A stretch of DNA of 64,000 nt. Source: Apium graveolens (lineage: Eukaryota > Streptophyta > Magnoliopsida > Apiales > Apiaceae). A program made the translations under genes and the position numbers. Positions 23,990-35,478 of the stretch are shown in pieces (the stretch's first letter is position 1; each line of letters starts with the position of its first letter). The notes beneath the pieces are model-generated. The model had not been told where the DNA came from, did not search any database, and was given only the letters and a program-made list of their open reading frames with translations. The DNA lies in assembly GCF_009905375.1 (NCBI RefSeq), contig NC_133653.1, forward strand, positions 53,355,204 to 53,419,203. Direction: 5' to 3'.

Positions 23990-24180
23990 AGAGAATGGAG
24001 TTGAGGTGATGAAGAAAAGTGTGTGAAATGTGTGTGTATAAATAGGAGGGAGAGGCGAGGTTTGACTAATAATACGGAGGGAGGGCGGAGCCGCCCTATA
24101 CGTGTGTAGTGGCAATTGAGTAATTAACATGCATGGTGGTGGTCCACGTGGCAACCAGGGTTTCGTTGGTGGTATCATTA
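23990..24180 (-). promoter_or_regulatory. ERF promoter: TATA, GCC box, W box, G box, RY element
   Basis: Going upstream of the ATG: a TATA-like CTATTTATAC at about 24037-24046; a W-box core TTGACT at 24062-24067 (plus strand); a GCC box AGCCGCC at 24089-24095 (plus strand) inside a near-palindrome AGGGCGGAGCCGCCCT; CATGCATG (RY type) near 24129-24136; and a G box CCACGTGGC at 24144-24152. These are known binding sites for WRKY, ERF, B3 and bZIP/bHLH factors. The GCC box suggests auto- or cross-regulation by ERFs. Confidence 0.6.
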
Positions 24181-25018
24181 ATTTATGCCGTATATCTTGT
24201 ACATGGGTGAATGAATGGAGGCCTCCCTAAATAATGGATGTGTATTTTATTATGACCAGCGTATTTACCAAGTTTGTTCCTCAGCTATATTAAATGATAA
24301 TGTTTTTTTATATTAAAATAGATTCAGTTAGATATTTTTAAATGAAGATTAAAATTCATAAATTGAATGAAACTTACAAATAATTTCCTCAGCCCACACC
24401 TCCTGTAGAGAGGGTGTGTTTGGCGGTGAGTCTTTAAACTTAAACTATTTTTTTTTAAAAAAAATATTCTTTTAAAAGAAACTGAAATGCAAGGTTAGTT
24501 TCGAAAAAATAAATAAGGACGTAAGAAGATGACGGTTTGAGTCCTCCGATCCACGTCTGCAGAATTATTTCACACTTCAGATATGTAACAGACAAGTTGA
24601 TCCTTGCATTATAATTTCAAATGGATCAATTTTACCTTTATAATAAAAATAAATAAGTTGAACGGGCATAGATGTACAAAGCAGCAATACATACGGACGG
24701 CAGACAACTATACTTTAAAATACAGTGTGTAAAAATGTGGTTGCGTGCCGTAAAATGTGTTTAAAAATTTAAAGTGCAAGTATTGACAAGGACAGACACC
24801 ATATAATTTGTACAAGGGAATGGTGTTGCTACAAATTAAAGTTTTGTATATACCATAGTAAAGCTTCAGCATTCTGTTAGTATTTCATGATACGGGTGAT
24901 TTTTTATATGGTTATCGGTATTGTCGATAGTTTTAGAATACATGTTTATTTTTTAAACAGTTTTTTCATTTGCAGGAAAAAAAATAAATTTTTATATAAG
25001 AAGCAGGAAATGAACTAC
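24181..25018. other. intergenic, nothing recognised
   Basis: AT-rich, no gene or repeat identified upstream of the ERF promoter. Confidence 0.35.
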
Positions 25019-25192
25019 GGTAGAACCTCGATAAATATATATTCAATAAATGAATAATTTCGTCAAACAAATAATTTTTAATGTTCCCAACATAATATAA
25101 ATAATGTATTTTTAAATTGGATAATTGAATTATCTTATTAAATTAATTAAATTATCGGATTTCGTGTGTATTCAATTATCGAGGTTTAACGA
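25019..25192. mobile_element. pogo/Emigrant-like MITE
   Basis: The left end GTAGAACCTCGATAAAT and the complement of the right end (AAACCTCGATAATTGAAT) form terminal inverted repeats of the AACCTC(G/T)ATAA type known from Emigrant/Lemi elements. About 170 bp, AT-rich, noncoding. Confidence 0.6.
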
Positions 25193-28138
25193 TAACATTT
25201 ACTACTATATCTTGGCTGGACTTAAAAAAATGATTTCTACAAACTCAAGTTATAAATATTTGTTAGATAAAATAATTACAATTTATTTGTATTAAATAAA
25301 CCCATGCACACTTTGACCACCTCCGCATGAAGCTTACTCAGTACTACGTCAACCTTTTTATATATATATATATATAAAAACACTGGTATGAGTTAAACGT
25401 TTTTTTTTAGAATTGACAGAAGTTCAATTATTTACACTTAAGAAAATGAACTGATAAGTAGTCAGTCGAAAGAAAAACAGAAAAGAAACATTCCAATTTC
25501 CCGACATAATTCAAATAGCAAAGCTTCCCCTAAAGGCAGGGTATGATAAATTGATTAACCACCTAAAATTCGTAAATATTATTCTGAAAATGTACTACTT
25601 CAAAGTGAACAAATGTCAATCTCCCAAATCCTGTTAGAGAATCCATCCAAGTAAATGAAGGTAGATAATCGAGTAGTGATTATTGAAGAAGTATACCAAA
25701 GAAGGGAACAAAAGTATCAAGTGGTCGTGATTATGTTATTATTTCCTCCAACTCAGTTCTTAACGTTTTAATTGATTTACATAGGTATTAACAAAATCAT
25801 AAAAAAACAAAAGAAAAAGAAAATGCGAGTTAACTTTTTAAAAGTATTAAAAATAAAATCAGAATTCAACGAAAATTGACAAAATCTGAAACTAATCAAT
25901 AGATTATTAGGGATCGAAATCCAAAATAGTGGGCATCAGAAAGCAGCGCGTGGACTGACCACAACAGCATAACATCCACAGTTCCTCAACTTGGTTAACT
26001 TGTCGCCATGCACAGGCTTCTCGCCGCGTGGGTTGGTTAAGATGGGGGCCAGAGGCTCCCTCGGTTACTTTGCCCACGTCTAGCCTAAGCGTGTGGTGTC
26101 GGATGGAGAGGAAACCTAGCCCAAGGTTTACAAAACCAGCTTTCGTTTTTTTGACACCCCACTTTCATTCTCATCCCACAATTTTGCATCACCCACGTGT
26201 CTCTTCAACACGTGCTCTTTACGCTCCTAGTATCAATCAATGGCTTTATTTCTTTATTTACTCCAACAACTGGGAACACAAACCTTATCTTCACCACTCA
26301 CCATGTATTCGCCGTTCAACTTTATCCATAATAATTGGTGTTTGCTACTTTATGCTTTATTTGTTTTCTTATTTGGTGTTTGCTTTTCAAATATTAAAAT
26401 GTAAAAATTGTGCAAGTATCTTCTAAATATTAAATATTTCTCAAAATTTTAAAATGTGGTCAACTACCCTTTTAATGTTAAGTTTATAAATATCAATTAA
26501 AATCAAGTTTTGTCGGAGAGACAAGGACCGGCCCGACATACTTATGTATTTTTGGTTGGGTTGGAGGTGATAAAATGAAATTAAATAGGAGATAATAGAA
26601 GTTGGAATAATAATATAAGAAAAAAATGAGTTTGTGCAAATTTATTATAATATAAATTATGAAGAGAATAATTATGGTATAGAAATTATGTGATTAATGG
26701 TATATATGATTTTGGATTTACAATTATATTAGAAAATTCTCAATACGATTGTGTAAAATTGTCGCATATTCACATTAAAAGTTGATAAGATCTGAATTTA
26801 AAGTTACAGTAAATGAGCGAGAAACACAACAACAAGTGTTTTGAAATTAAATTTATAAAAAAATATTCACACGAGATTTTAATGTTGAAAATGACTGTAA
26901 CGGTGGCGACAGATGATTAGCTTTAGAAAACGTGTACAAAAATGATCCATGTATTTGTGGGTCTGTTGTTATAACTGAGTCATTTCAGTTCTCTAAATTC
27001 AAAAGCTACGAGCAGGACAACGGGTCAGATTCGAATTCGATATTGTAAAATTCAAATTTTAATTCAAATATTTTTGAATTATCAAATTCAAATTTGTCGA
27101 ATTTCTGATTGGATCGGATAAAATATTTTCCGGTTATTCAAAATTACGAATAAAATAATCAAAATTTATATTATTTATACATGCAAAGACCATTAATTAT
27201 ATTTAAATATTAAATCAAATCAAAATACATTAATTTATAAATAGTTTAACACATTAAAAGAAATGATATTTAGTATTCCATCACAAATAATTTTTTTACT
27301 AGTAAATACTTAAAAAATACATCTAAAATAACAAAAGTTGATATTGAAATAAAGAGTTACTATTATTCACCGAAAAAGTGTGATAATCTTGACATTAATC
27401 TACAATTACACGAAAAATATACCAAAAATATGTAAATTATATGTTTAGATCTAAAATTCTTCGTATAATATATTATTTATTTGTCAGGTTTTAATCAAAT
27501 TTCGGATTTAAATTGAGTTTCGGATTTCGATCAGGTATGAGTTTAGTAACATTGAAATCCAAATCTAAATCAAAAATTTCATAGTCGTTCTATTCAAAAC
27601 TCTAAATTTTAAATTAAATATCTATTGGATCATATTATTTTATCCTCCCTACTTACCGGCTCGTTTCCAACTATCAATGAGTCCTGTTCTAATTCAATTC
27701 AATGCTTCAGTGTGTACACTCGGTTCATCTTTTAAGAACAGCCATACATTGATTTGTCCTTTTCTTTTGATTTTTGTTTTGAATGCAATGAGAATACAGT
27801 CGATAATATAACAGTCGAAGCAGGGAACACAAAGGGACCCTATTTGACGAAGACGAATAAGACTGATGCGTGACACGGAACCGCCAACGAATACGAATCT
27901 TTCTAACTGGCATGTGTCTATTTTTGTGTAGAAATTCTTGTTTGCGTAGTGGTGCAAGGGACAATCCAGAAGCAACGGCAGTAGTAGAAGCTGTGGACCC
28001 TATTTTCCTAGTTCGGCCCCACACGTTTAGCAGCCGCCAGCCGGCCCTTCACCTAAACAAAATTAAATCTTTTTAGATTTTGAGTCATGGAAACAAATAA
28101 TAACTGCATTCATATAATTTACTTTTCTGACATATATA
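25193..28138. other. long intergenic stretch
   Basis: Mostly AT-rich. A GC-richer island at about 25940-26260 contains CACGTG cores near 26191 and 26211. A second at about 27830-28060 has overlapping ORFs on both strands (27870-28076 plus, 27725-28024 minus), none with a recognisable domain. No gene is called. Confidence 0.35.
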
Positions 28139-28318
28139 CCTCCGTCTCATCTCACGTGAATTTTTTATTTATAATATTTATTTAAAATTATCACAATTTT
28201 ATATTTGGATAATATACTTATTTTTAATATTTACTATTTTATTTATATGATTCATATTAAAATTATTTTTAAAAAATATGCTAATCAAATTAAATCGCAT
28301 AAAATAGAACGGAAGAAA
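28139..28318. mobile_element. Stowaway-like MITE
   Basis: Left CCTCCGTCTCATCTCACGTG, right end complement TTTCTTCCGTTCTATTTTAT, flanked by TA. About 180 bp, AT-rich. Confidence 0.6.
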
Positions 28319-29491
28319 TAATAATATATACAGAAGATATTGTACATCCCTTTCACATTTTTTTAAACCTAATGCTAAGTAACTTAACAATTAATTATTG
28401 ACATGTTTACACCCCTCTCAATCACATTATCATTAATTAATCAACAAAATTTTGGGAGAAATGTCAATTTATGACCAAGATATATTATTTTCTATATAAT
28501 ATTAATTACATTAAAAAGGGATCCCGAACTGAACATGAAACATAAGATTCTACATACGAGTGTGAGACTTACCTTATAAAACGCGTGGTACCAAAAATGT
28601 TCGGCGTTACTAGGAAGATGTGAATGTGATATATAAAAAAAATTAAAATCCATTATCATGTGCGATTCTAGATGTAGGATTCCAATATCAACATCAAATA
28701 AGAAAGGGAATGATTTTATTTGTAGATCGTATAATAGAGTATTATTTCATTAGCTTTGTGATTTTTAAGCACGTTGTTAACGACTCCAACACTCTGATGT
28801 TGTAGTAAGCAGAATATAGCATCAGAGGATTTTGTTTAACAATCACTCTTTTACTTGTCTACCCAACTTTATTTGGAACATTTCTTCATTGTATAATTAC
28901 AATTTTTTTAAAATATATCCGTGTATATAATAAAATTATGTTTGCATGAGATATGGAGTTATATACAAATAGGGAAATTACTATAGTACATAAACTATAA
29001 AAAAAGAATACTACAAATCGGTTAAAATGTAATTCCACTATAGAAGTACATAATCTTAGTATGAAATTTGTTCCAATAAGAAAAATTACAACAAATTGTG
29101 TAGCCTAAATAGTTTTTCGATCTTACATTGGTAATCTCTCTAGTTCCCCAAACATGAACTTACCATCATACTGACGATAATGCCATCACATCCGTGGTTC
29201 TAGATTCTCTCTTGTTGTAAACTGCATCGTCAGAAGACCAGTAAGGATCCATCTGTAATGATGCTTGAAACAATATAAAATGTCTTGTACAAGTAAATTT
29301 TAAGATAAAATGAAGACCAACTTTTGCTGTAATGCAGTAGAACTCTGGTTCTTGGAGCAGACTAGAAAACAAGCTCTGTCACAATGCCCACGAGTAACCG
29401 CAATGAAAACAACCAGAGTGCACCATGTTCTCTCTTTACCACAGAAAAACTCTAACTAAGTCTGCTTCGCATAACGAACTTTCATCTTTGG
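28319..29491. other. intergenic and Di19 3' flank
   Basis: AT-rich to about 29100. From 29150 to 29491 composition resembles the Di19 transcribed region and probably holds its 3' UTR. A minus-strand segment at 29166-29253 follows a splice-acceptor-like TTACAG and is open (MDPYWSSDDAVYNKRESRTT), which could be a 3' UTR exon or chance. Confidence 0.3.
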
Positions 29492-32400
29492 TTACTCAAC
29501 TAACAGAGCTGAGACAACCAGATCTTGCATGAACATTGCTTTTCTAGCATCCTGACTGATTCGTTTCTGTCGCTCTTCAATACTTAATGACGGATCAAAA
29601 CTGCAGGGTGGAAACAGGGTCAAAATTCTTTACATATAGATAATTAAGAATATGAACGGCAATATGTACAATGCCCTAGGTGGCACAAAATTGACTCAAA
29701 AGCTATACTCTGACATAATCATCAATATACTATGTTTAACATTCTGACAAATGCACATGAAAGCCAAACAATGTATCATGTCTACCCTTGTACAACAGCA
29801 GATATGGTGAAATACTGAGACCCTAAAGTAGTTATAGTAATAAAATCGAGACACTGAGAATGTTACAAATATATTTATTTTGTTAATCTACATATAATAG
29901 TGATTCCAACGGATTTTATGTAATACACGGATAGTTTATTTTGAGCTTCTCCGGTACTAGTCCTTACCAAATGGAGGTACAATTTGAATTAGTTTATCAG
30001 CTTTGCTGAACTTTTTTCGCTCATGAGCAAACTGCAGTATAAACAGAGTAAACAATAAAAAAGGGAGGTACAACAGGACAAATTTATATACCTTGATTTC
30101 CATAAATGTTGTGACCCCGTAATCTTTGTGGATGAATCCTCAGTACATGAGGTTACTGCTTTTGTAATCTCTTCAGCTTCAGAAGTAGGGTAGTTCATAA
30201 TTAACGATGAAAGTAGAGGATCAGTGGCTGCAGCAGATGGGGCTACAGTACTAGATCGATAGGCACCACCTCCTAAAAGCACCTGCAAATGGGCCTCACG
30301 GAGATCTCTCCCCAAAAGAGACAATGTCTGACTGTCAGTAACTGCAACTCTACTTAATCTACGGCGCCTCTGCAAGTATTGGTCAATTAAGGAGAACACT
30401 TGTATAAGGCAAAGAAATGAGCTATCAGACCTATTTACTGTTATATATATGCATTCTAATTATATCACAAGGGAAAGCTACAAATTTTAACAATTTCCAT
30501 TCCAAAGGATATCTTAAGCAAGTGCCCATGTTGCATCCTTATATGAGTTAACATATCCCTTGCAACTTTAACAGAACAGACAGGACAAACCTACAAAGAA
30601 ATTGCGGATGCTTTGTTAGTTAAAACAACAATTGGTGGTAAGAAGTAGGAACCCTACGATCTTTGAAAAAATCAATAACAATGTTTTTTATAACTTTAAA
30701 ATGATTTCACTCTCCAAAAAATTCGCTTAGCTTCTAACTATACATGACATTATTCCATTGCACCTATTCAATGAAAAAAAACTTGCAGAAAAAGGAACTA
30801 GGGCTAATCGGTACCTTCCAATCAGAACTTCTGGTGAACCAACTAAATAAAAAATGTTTCCCACCATATATAATAAAGAAAGTAGAAAAGCTCTAAAATA
30901 TATTTTTGTACAAGTACGTCGAAGCAATATTGCCTATGAAAATTTCTGCCTCTTATATTACTTAAGTGCATATCAGCTAAGTTACCCGGACTCGGGTACG
31001 GGTGCAGATTCAAGTGTTAGACTCTTAGTTTTTAAAAAATTAGAATTCGTGGATATGGATCCGATATTGGACACAGGTGCGAGGATTCGGCATATAACTT
31101 CACATAAGTGATATTATACCTACTTTTTATACATTACATTTTAAATTTGTGTCTTCTACCACATAAAGTAAACATATAAATAATTGTTTTATGTCATATT
31201 TATAACATAAATCAAAATGATAACATGAAAATAGTAATTTATAGACATCCCTCGCTGGAATTGAGATGATTAAGTTGTTGTTAGGCCTTATAAATCATTT
31301 TGAACTAGATTTCTTAAGGTTAAAGTGTCCGGTTTCCATCTAAAGGATCCGACTCAGATCCCATACGCACACCCATGTCATGTCCGGTAGACACGGGTAT
31401 AAGGGAAAAATTGAAGAGTCCGGGTAACTTAGCATATCAGTCAACACAGAAAAAGCAGTGTACGTCATGAAACATGAGAAGGTTCTATTAGTAAGCTTGC
31501 ACGACATTTGTGAGTTTTGAGATTGATGCAAAAAGATATGGATGGAAAAGATGAAGTTTTGTTCTGCCAATTGCTTTAGCTTGTGAAAAGAATCGCCAAG
31601 GTCCTCAACTAAATGAATAAAATTGGAAGAGAAAGATAAGGTGAATATCTACTTCAGAGTCCTAACAATGATAAAACACCATAACTTCCTCCTTTCTGTG
31701 CACTTGCAAGCATATAATCTATCATCTTATTCACTTTTTATGACTTGTGATATTCTTGACAGATCCTTGTAACTCAAGCACTCTTGTTATGCTAATTGCA
31801 ATTTAAATCATCATGTGTGTGTTTATATATTTGCAGCAATCATAACCTAGCCACTAGCTTCCGCTCTATACAGTGATAATGGTAATTAATTATTCACAAA
31901 CATAATTGAGGCCAAAGTGAAATATTCCCTGCTTCTCCCAGATTAAACCTAAGACTTTAATCAAAATGCCTCAGATGACTAGCTTTCCCTGATTTAGTAA
32001 ACTATCAAAAATCTCTGTTGGTAAGAAGTTGATCATTCAATGAAAAATGAGATTGTTGCTATCTAAATTTATGCAGGTAATCTTCAACAAAGTAGCAAAT
32101 TAATATATTTAAAACCATAAACTCAGACCCTTGACAAAAATCCTTAGCTCCGGCCTTCTAAACACCTCAACATAAACTTCACTAACATCGATCAAATCAT
32201 ATCAGCACAAGCCGAAATCCAAAATACAGAAACACATAAACAAAATAATAAATTTCTTTTCGAGCCTTGATCAAAATAAATAACAAGAGCCAATAAGATC
32301 ACATAACAACCATAAATTAAGCTCAAAGATCAAAACTTTATAACACACAAACAATATCTTTACCATTCTCATTAAATTTAGCATATATTAATAAAAACAG

Positions 32401-32863
32401 CCAAAAAGATCATAAAAATCTAATAATTAAGCACAAAAATGAAAACTTTACAACATAACAATCCTCAAGAAAATGACAATAACAAAGAAAAAAAGAATAA
32501 AAAGAAGACTCACAGTGACTCTAGACTCAGAAGGATGGTCATCTTTAAGATGCAAACAAAGAGAAGCTAAATCATATTCATCATAACAGTAAGGGCATGG
32601 AAAATCAGGACGACCCTCTTCTTCAACATCAACAAAATCATCCATGTTTAAACGATCTGATCAAAAGAACAATAGTTAATAAAAAAACCATTTAAAATTT
32701 ATAAAAAAGAATGAATAAAATGGAATTAAATAAAATAAATACCCATATGAGAGGAGGAGGAGGAGGAGAGACGATTGTTGTTGTTGTTGTTGTTATGTTG
32801 GTGGTGGTGAATGAAATGACGCTTGGCCGCCGCTAGCCGAGAGGTCCAATATTCGGAATCCAT
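29492..32863 (-). CDS. Di19-family zinc-finger protein (drought-induced 19), 5 exons
   Basis: Exons on the minus strand: 32863-32743, 32656-32514, 30590-30513, 30375-30092, 29600-29492, giving 735 nt and 244 residues with phases that agree. The N-terminus MDSEYWTSRLAAAKR is diagnostic of Di19. After a His/Asn/Ser homopolymer stretch come two zinc fingers (CPYCYDEYDLASLCLHLKDD and CPVCSVKVARDMLTHIRMQ), a basic nuclear-localisation cluster (LQRRRRL), a linker with SLLGRDLREAHLQVLLG, and the family C-terminal segment SLSIEERQKRISQDARKAM ending LVVSALLVE. Di19 proteins are nuclear, drought/ABA-linked, DNA-binding regulators of about 200-240 residues. Introns 1, 2 and 4 are GT-AG; intron 3 is AT-AC. 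The first ATG was chosen because the family N-terminus begins there. Confidence 0.93.
30376..30512 (-). other. Di19 intron 3: AT-AC, U12-type
   Basis: 137 bases. On the minus strand it starts ATATCCTTT at 30512, the U12 donor consensus, and ends CCAATAC at 30376. A branch-site match TCCTTAAT lies about 11 bases before the end. Only these borders give the conserved junction HGHLLK/LQRRRRL. A GT-AG reading using the nearby TTGCAG would lose two conserved residues and has no GT donor. Confidence 0.85.
30977..31432. mobile_element. hAT-type MITE in Di19 intron 2
   Basis: 456 bp with perfect 17-bp terminal inverted repeats (CTAAGTTACCCGGACTC) and a perfect 8-bp target duplication CATATCAG at 30969-30976 and 31433-31440. 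The 8-bp duplication assigns it to the hAT superfamily. Noncoding, so mobilised in trans if at all. Confidence 0.9.
32755..32812 (-). repeat. trinucleotide tracts in Di19 exon 1
   Basis: A GAG run (about 32751-32768) and a GTT run (about 32774-32796) on the plus strand encode the Ser and Asn homopolymers between the Di19 N-terminal motif and the first zinc finger. They are probably length-polymorphic. Confidence 0.8.
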
Positions 32864-32948
32864 TTTTCTACAAAAAAAAATGGATATTTGAAAAATAGAC
32901 GATTTTATTTTTTTACATTTGTTTTTTGTATGTATAGCTTTTGTCTTT

Positions 32949-32963
32949 TTCTTGTATATAGCC
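32949..32963 (-). promoter_or_regulatory. TATA candidate of Di19
   Basis: Minus strand reads GGCTATATACAAG about 90-100 bases upstream of the ATG at 32863. Confidence 0.45.
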
Positions 32964-33118
32964 ATTGAATGGTGTTTATTGATTTGGATAATACATGCAA
33001 TCTACAAAGAAAAATTAAATGTAATAAATTAATAATCGGGTTTCTAATTTTGTTATGTGAAAAATTAATCAAATTATATGTTAACTATATTTGAAAAAAT
33101 TAATGAAGTAAATTGTTA

Positions 33119-33328
33119 CCCTCTCTATCCCATTGAATTCTATACCTTATTTTTCAGTACGTTTTTCAATACTTATTTAAAACATAATTCCATAATATTT
33201 TTTAAAATTTTTTTTTCTGAATAAAAATTTAATATTTAAATTTTTATTAAAAAAAGTTAAAAAAAATATTATCAAACTATATTTTATAAAAATCTCAAAA
33301 TACGTACAAAATATTTAACAGGAAGGAG
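33119..33328. mobile_element. Stowaway-like MITE upstream of Di19
   Basis: Left CCCTCTCTATCCCATTGAAT, right end complement CTCCTTCCTGTTAAATATTT, TA on each side (33117-33118, 33329-33330). Same family as the truncated copy at 15145. It lies about 250-470 bp upstream of the Di19 start codon. Confidence 0.7.
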
Positions 33329-33330
33329 TA

Positions 33331-33970
33331 GTTAATTACTTAAAGTAGCATTTACGGTGAAAGACTTTTACATACATGCATGTGCTGGGTTCTAAAAGAA
33401 AGATTCGGATAATGATAGATCGTACTTACGGCCGACAGGCGACAGGTTGACGAAATGAGAAACTATGGATCGCAGACTGTAGAGTTATGTTTCATCATTC
33501 GCCCGAATGATGAAGGATTCTAGTCTTGCATAATTTTACTCCATCGGTTCTGAAATAAGTCCATTTTTGTAAAAAGATTATTTTTAAAAAATTGTGCACT
33601 GACAGTTTAAATATCACTATTTAAATTAAAAAAAATTAGTTTATATCCCGAGATGTATTTTATATCATATATAATAATTATAAAGTAAATTGCATTTGGT
33701 GGCCTGTACTATTTTAAATTTGTACTCTGGTTGTCAAATTATTTCATTCAGCATTTGAGTGGCCGGATAAATCTTTTTAAAACAGAAAAAAGACTTGCGT
33801 GAACGATGTTAGAGCCGTTAATCGTAGAAAAAGGCAAATTGGGTCGTTCATATTGCAACGTCTATATTCTATGTATATACATGTATATATGTGTGTACAA
33901 TTTATCTTAACACACCCAAATAAAAAAAACTCAAAATTCAAATCAAATCAAACCTAATAATGAACTATTA
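33331..33970. other. noncoding interval
   Basis: AT-rich. Another MITE-like left end (CTCCATCGGTTCTGAAATAA) is at about 33539 without a matching right end. No gene. Confidence 0.35.
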
Positions 33971-33971
33971 G

Positions 33972-34316
33972 TGTTTTTACAAAAATTGTACAACGGAGAA
34001 AACGTCATGGACTGAGTATAATCCGGGGTATCGATTCTTAACATGTGCCATCCAAACCTGCAACTTCTCCAAATGGGCTGAGTGGGACTTAAGTTCTCAA
34101 AGCAAATGTGTGATTAACGGTCTGTTGAGGAACATAAGAAGAAAGGATAAAGATCATATCATGTAGGTGGTGACTGCTCAAAATGAGTACAATGAGGAGA
34201 TCAAACAGTTGAAGAATGAAGTAATTTTGTGTTGCTGTTATTATATGTTTTTCATGGTTGGTTTAGCTCAGTTAGTGAGGAAAAAGACAATGCCTAATGA
34301 TGTTAAATGTAGTTGA
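33972..34316 (+). pseudogene. GRF zinc-finger protein fragment
   Basis: The reading TSWTEYNPGYRFLTC, then CNFSKWAEWD, matches the plant GRF-type zinc finger. It is followed by a coiled segment (AQNEYNEEIKQLKNEV) and a C-terminal hydrophobic helix (ILCCCYYMFFMVGLAQLV), the usual layout of small plant zf-GRF membrane-tailed proteins. A stop (TAG, 34164-34166) interrupts it, and the 5' part with the first cysteines is missing. It directly precedes the Sirevirus LTR, so it may be host or transposon-borne sequence hit by that insertion. Confidence 0.7.
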
Positions 34317-34396
34317 TAGAAGGATGTTGGTTTTAAGCCTTTATGTTCTTGTGTGTTCAAGTAGTAATTGGTTTAAGTTAGTTGTTGTTGTGAATA

Positions 34397-35417
34397 TGTT
34401 GTGTACTTGATGATCTCATTAACAAAACACCTTAATAGATTTTACTTAGTGAAAAATGTAGCACTCGACGGATAAAGAATATAGTCCCGACGGATGACTC
34501 AATATAGTCCCGACGGATGATGATCAATTATCCATCGAGTGAGTAGCTTATGTAATAATGAGTCTGTAGCACATTTTTGCATACACCTTATTTAGTTTCT
34601 GTAGTAGCACTCAAGTCATGTTGACTTTAATTAGATATGCAGAATAGGTTGATTAATTGTACATAGATGATGTCTTGTAATTCTGCATAAATGAAGTGAA
34701 GTCAAGTGCCAGATAGCTACCCGACGGATAAACAACAATGCCACTCGACGGATGATCAACAAGGCAACCCGACGGATGATCATGTACCCGACGGATAATC
34801 AATTCAAACATCAGTTGACAGTGACAACACAGTCACATGCGTCGAGTGTATGCAAAAAGGAATGTGGAAGCCTATTCAACTAGGTTTTAGAGAATAAAGA
34901 AGCATTGCCATTTCCATGCTATTATGAAGATATTCAAAAATGCTGGAATAGATTAATGAAGCAGCATAATATTAGACTTGATAGGTTTTATTTTATTATC
35001 TTGTCTTATTACTTTGTAATCTTGGTGATATATAAACCAGGAAGTAGCAAATAGAACAACAAGAACACTAAGCAAGAAAATTCTTAGGGAAACATTTGTA
35101 AGCTGTATTCTTAGCATTTCTCTGTAAACTTAGTTGTTCAAATTTATAAACAGCTGTGAGCAAATCTTGCTACATAGAGTTCTCTTGAAATAATATATAT
35201 CCCTGGTGGATACATTCAAATCCACCAGAAAGTTTTTAAAGACTTGTATTTTTAATTACTTGTGTTTTGATTCATTCCAAGTTATTATTCCGTACTTTGC
35301 AAATCAATTCACACATATATATATTTTAAGTTAGAACACTTTTAAACCAAGAAAAAGTTTCAAGAATTCCATTCAACCCCCCTTCTGTAATTCTTGTTGC
35401 ATTGTTAGGGACTAACA
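34397..35417 (+). repeat. 5' LTR of the Sirevirus-like element
   Basis: Ends GGGACTAACA at 35417 directly before the PBS. The start is taken at TGTTGTGTACTTGATG (34397) by matching ends and is less sure. A TATA box (GATATATAAACC, about 35027-35038) is present. Seven exact CGACGGAT copies lie at 34466, 34488, 34511, 34722, 34746, 34770 and 34789. Confidence 0.7.
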
Positions 35418-35419
35418 AT

Positions 35420-35431
35420 TGGTATCAGAGC
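35420..35431 (+). other. primer-binding site (initiator Met tRNA type)
   Basis: TGGTATCAGAGC, the standard plant Ty1-copia PBS, two bases after the 5' LTR. Confidence 0.9.
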
Positions 35432-35478
35432 AAGCTCTTGATAAACAAAGAGTTTAAAGATCACAACAAAATAACAAG

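Noticed and set aside
26028..26426. Plus-strand ORF of 132 codons
   Set aside because: Composition drifts from GC-rich to AT-rich within the ORF, with no domain and no supporting splice or promoter structure.
27694..28076. Overlapping ORFs on both strands
   Set aside because: Three mutually overlapping frames, none with family features.
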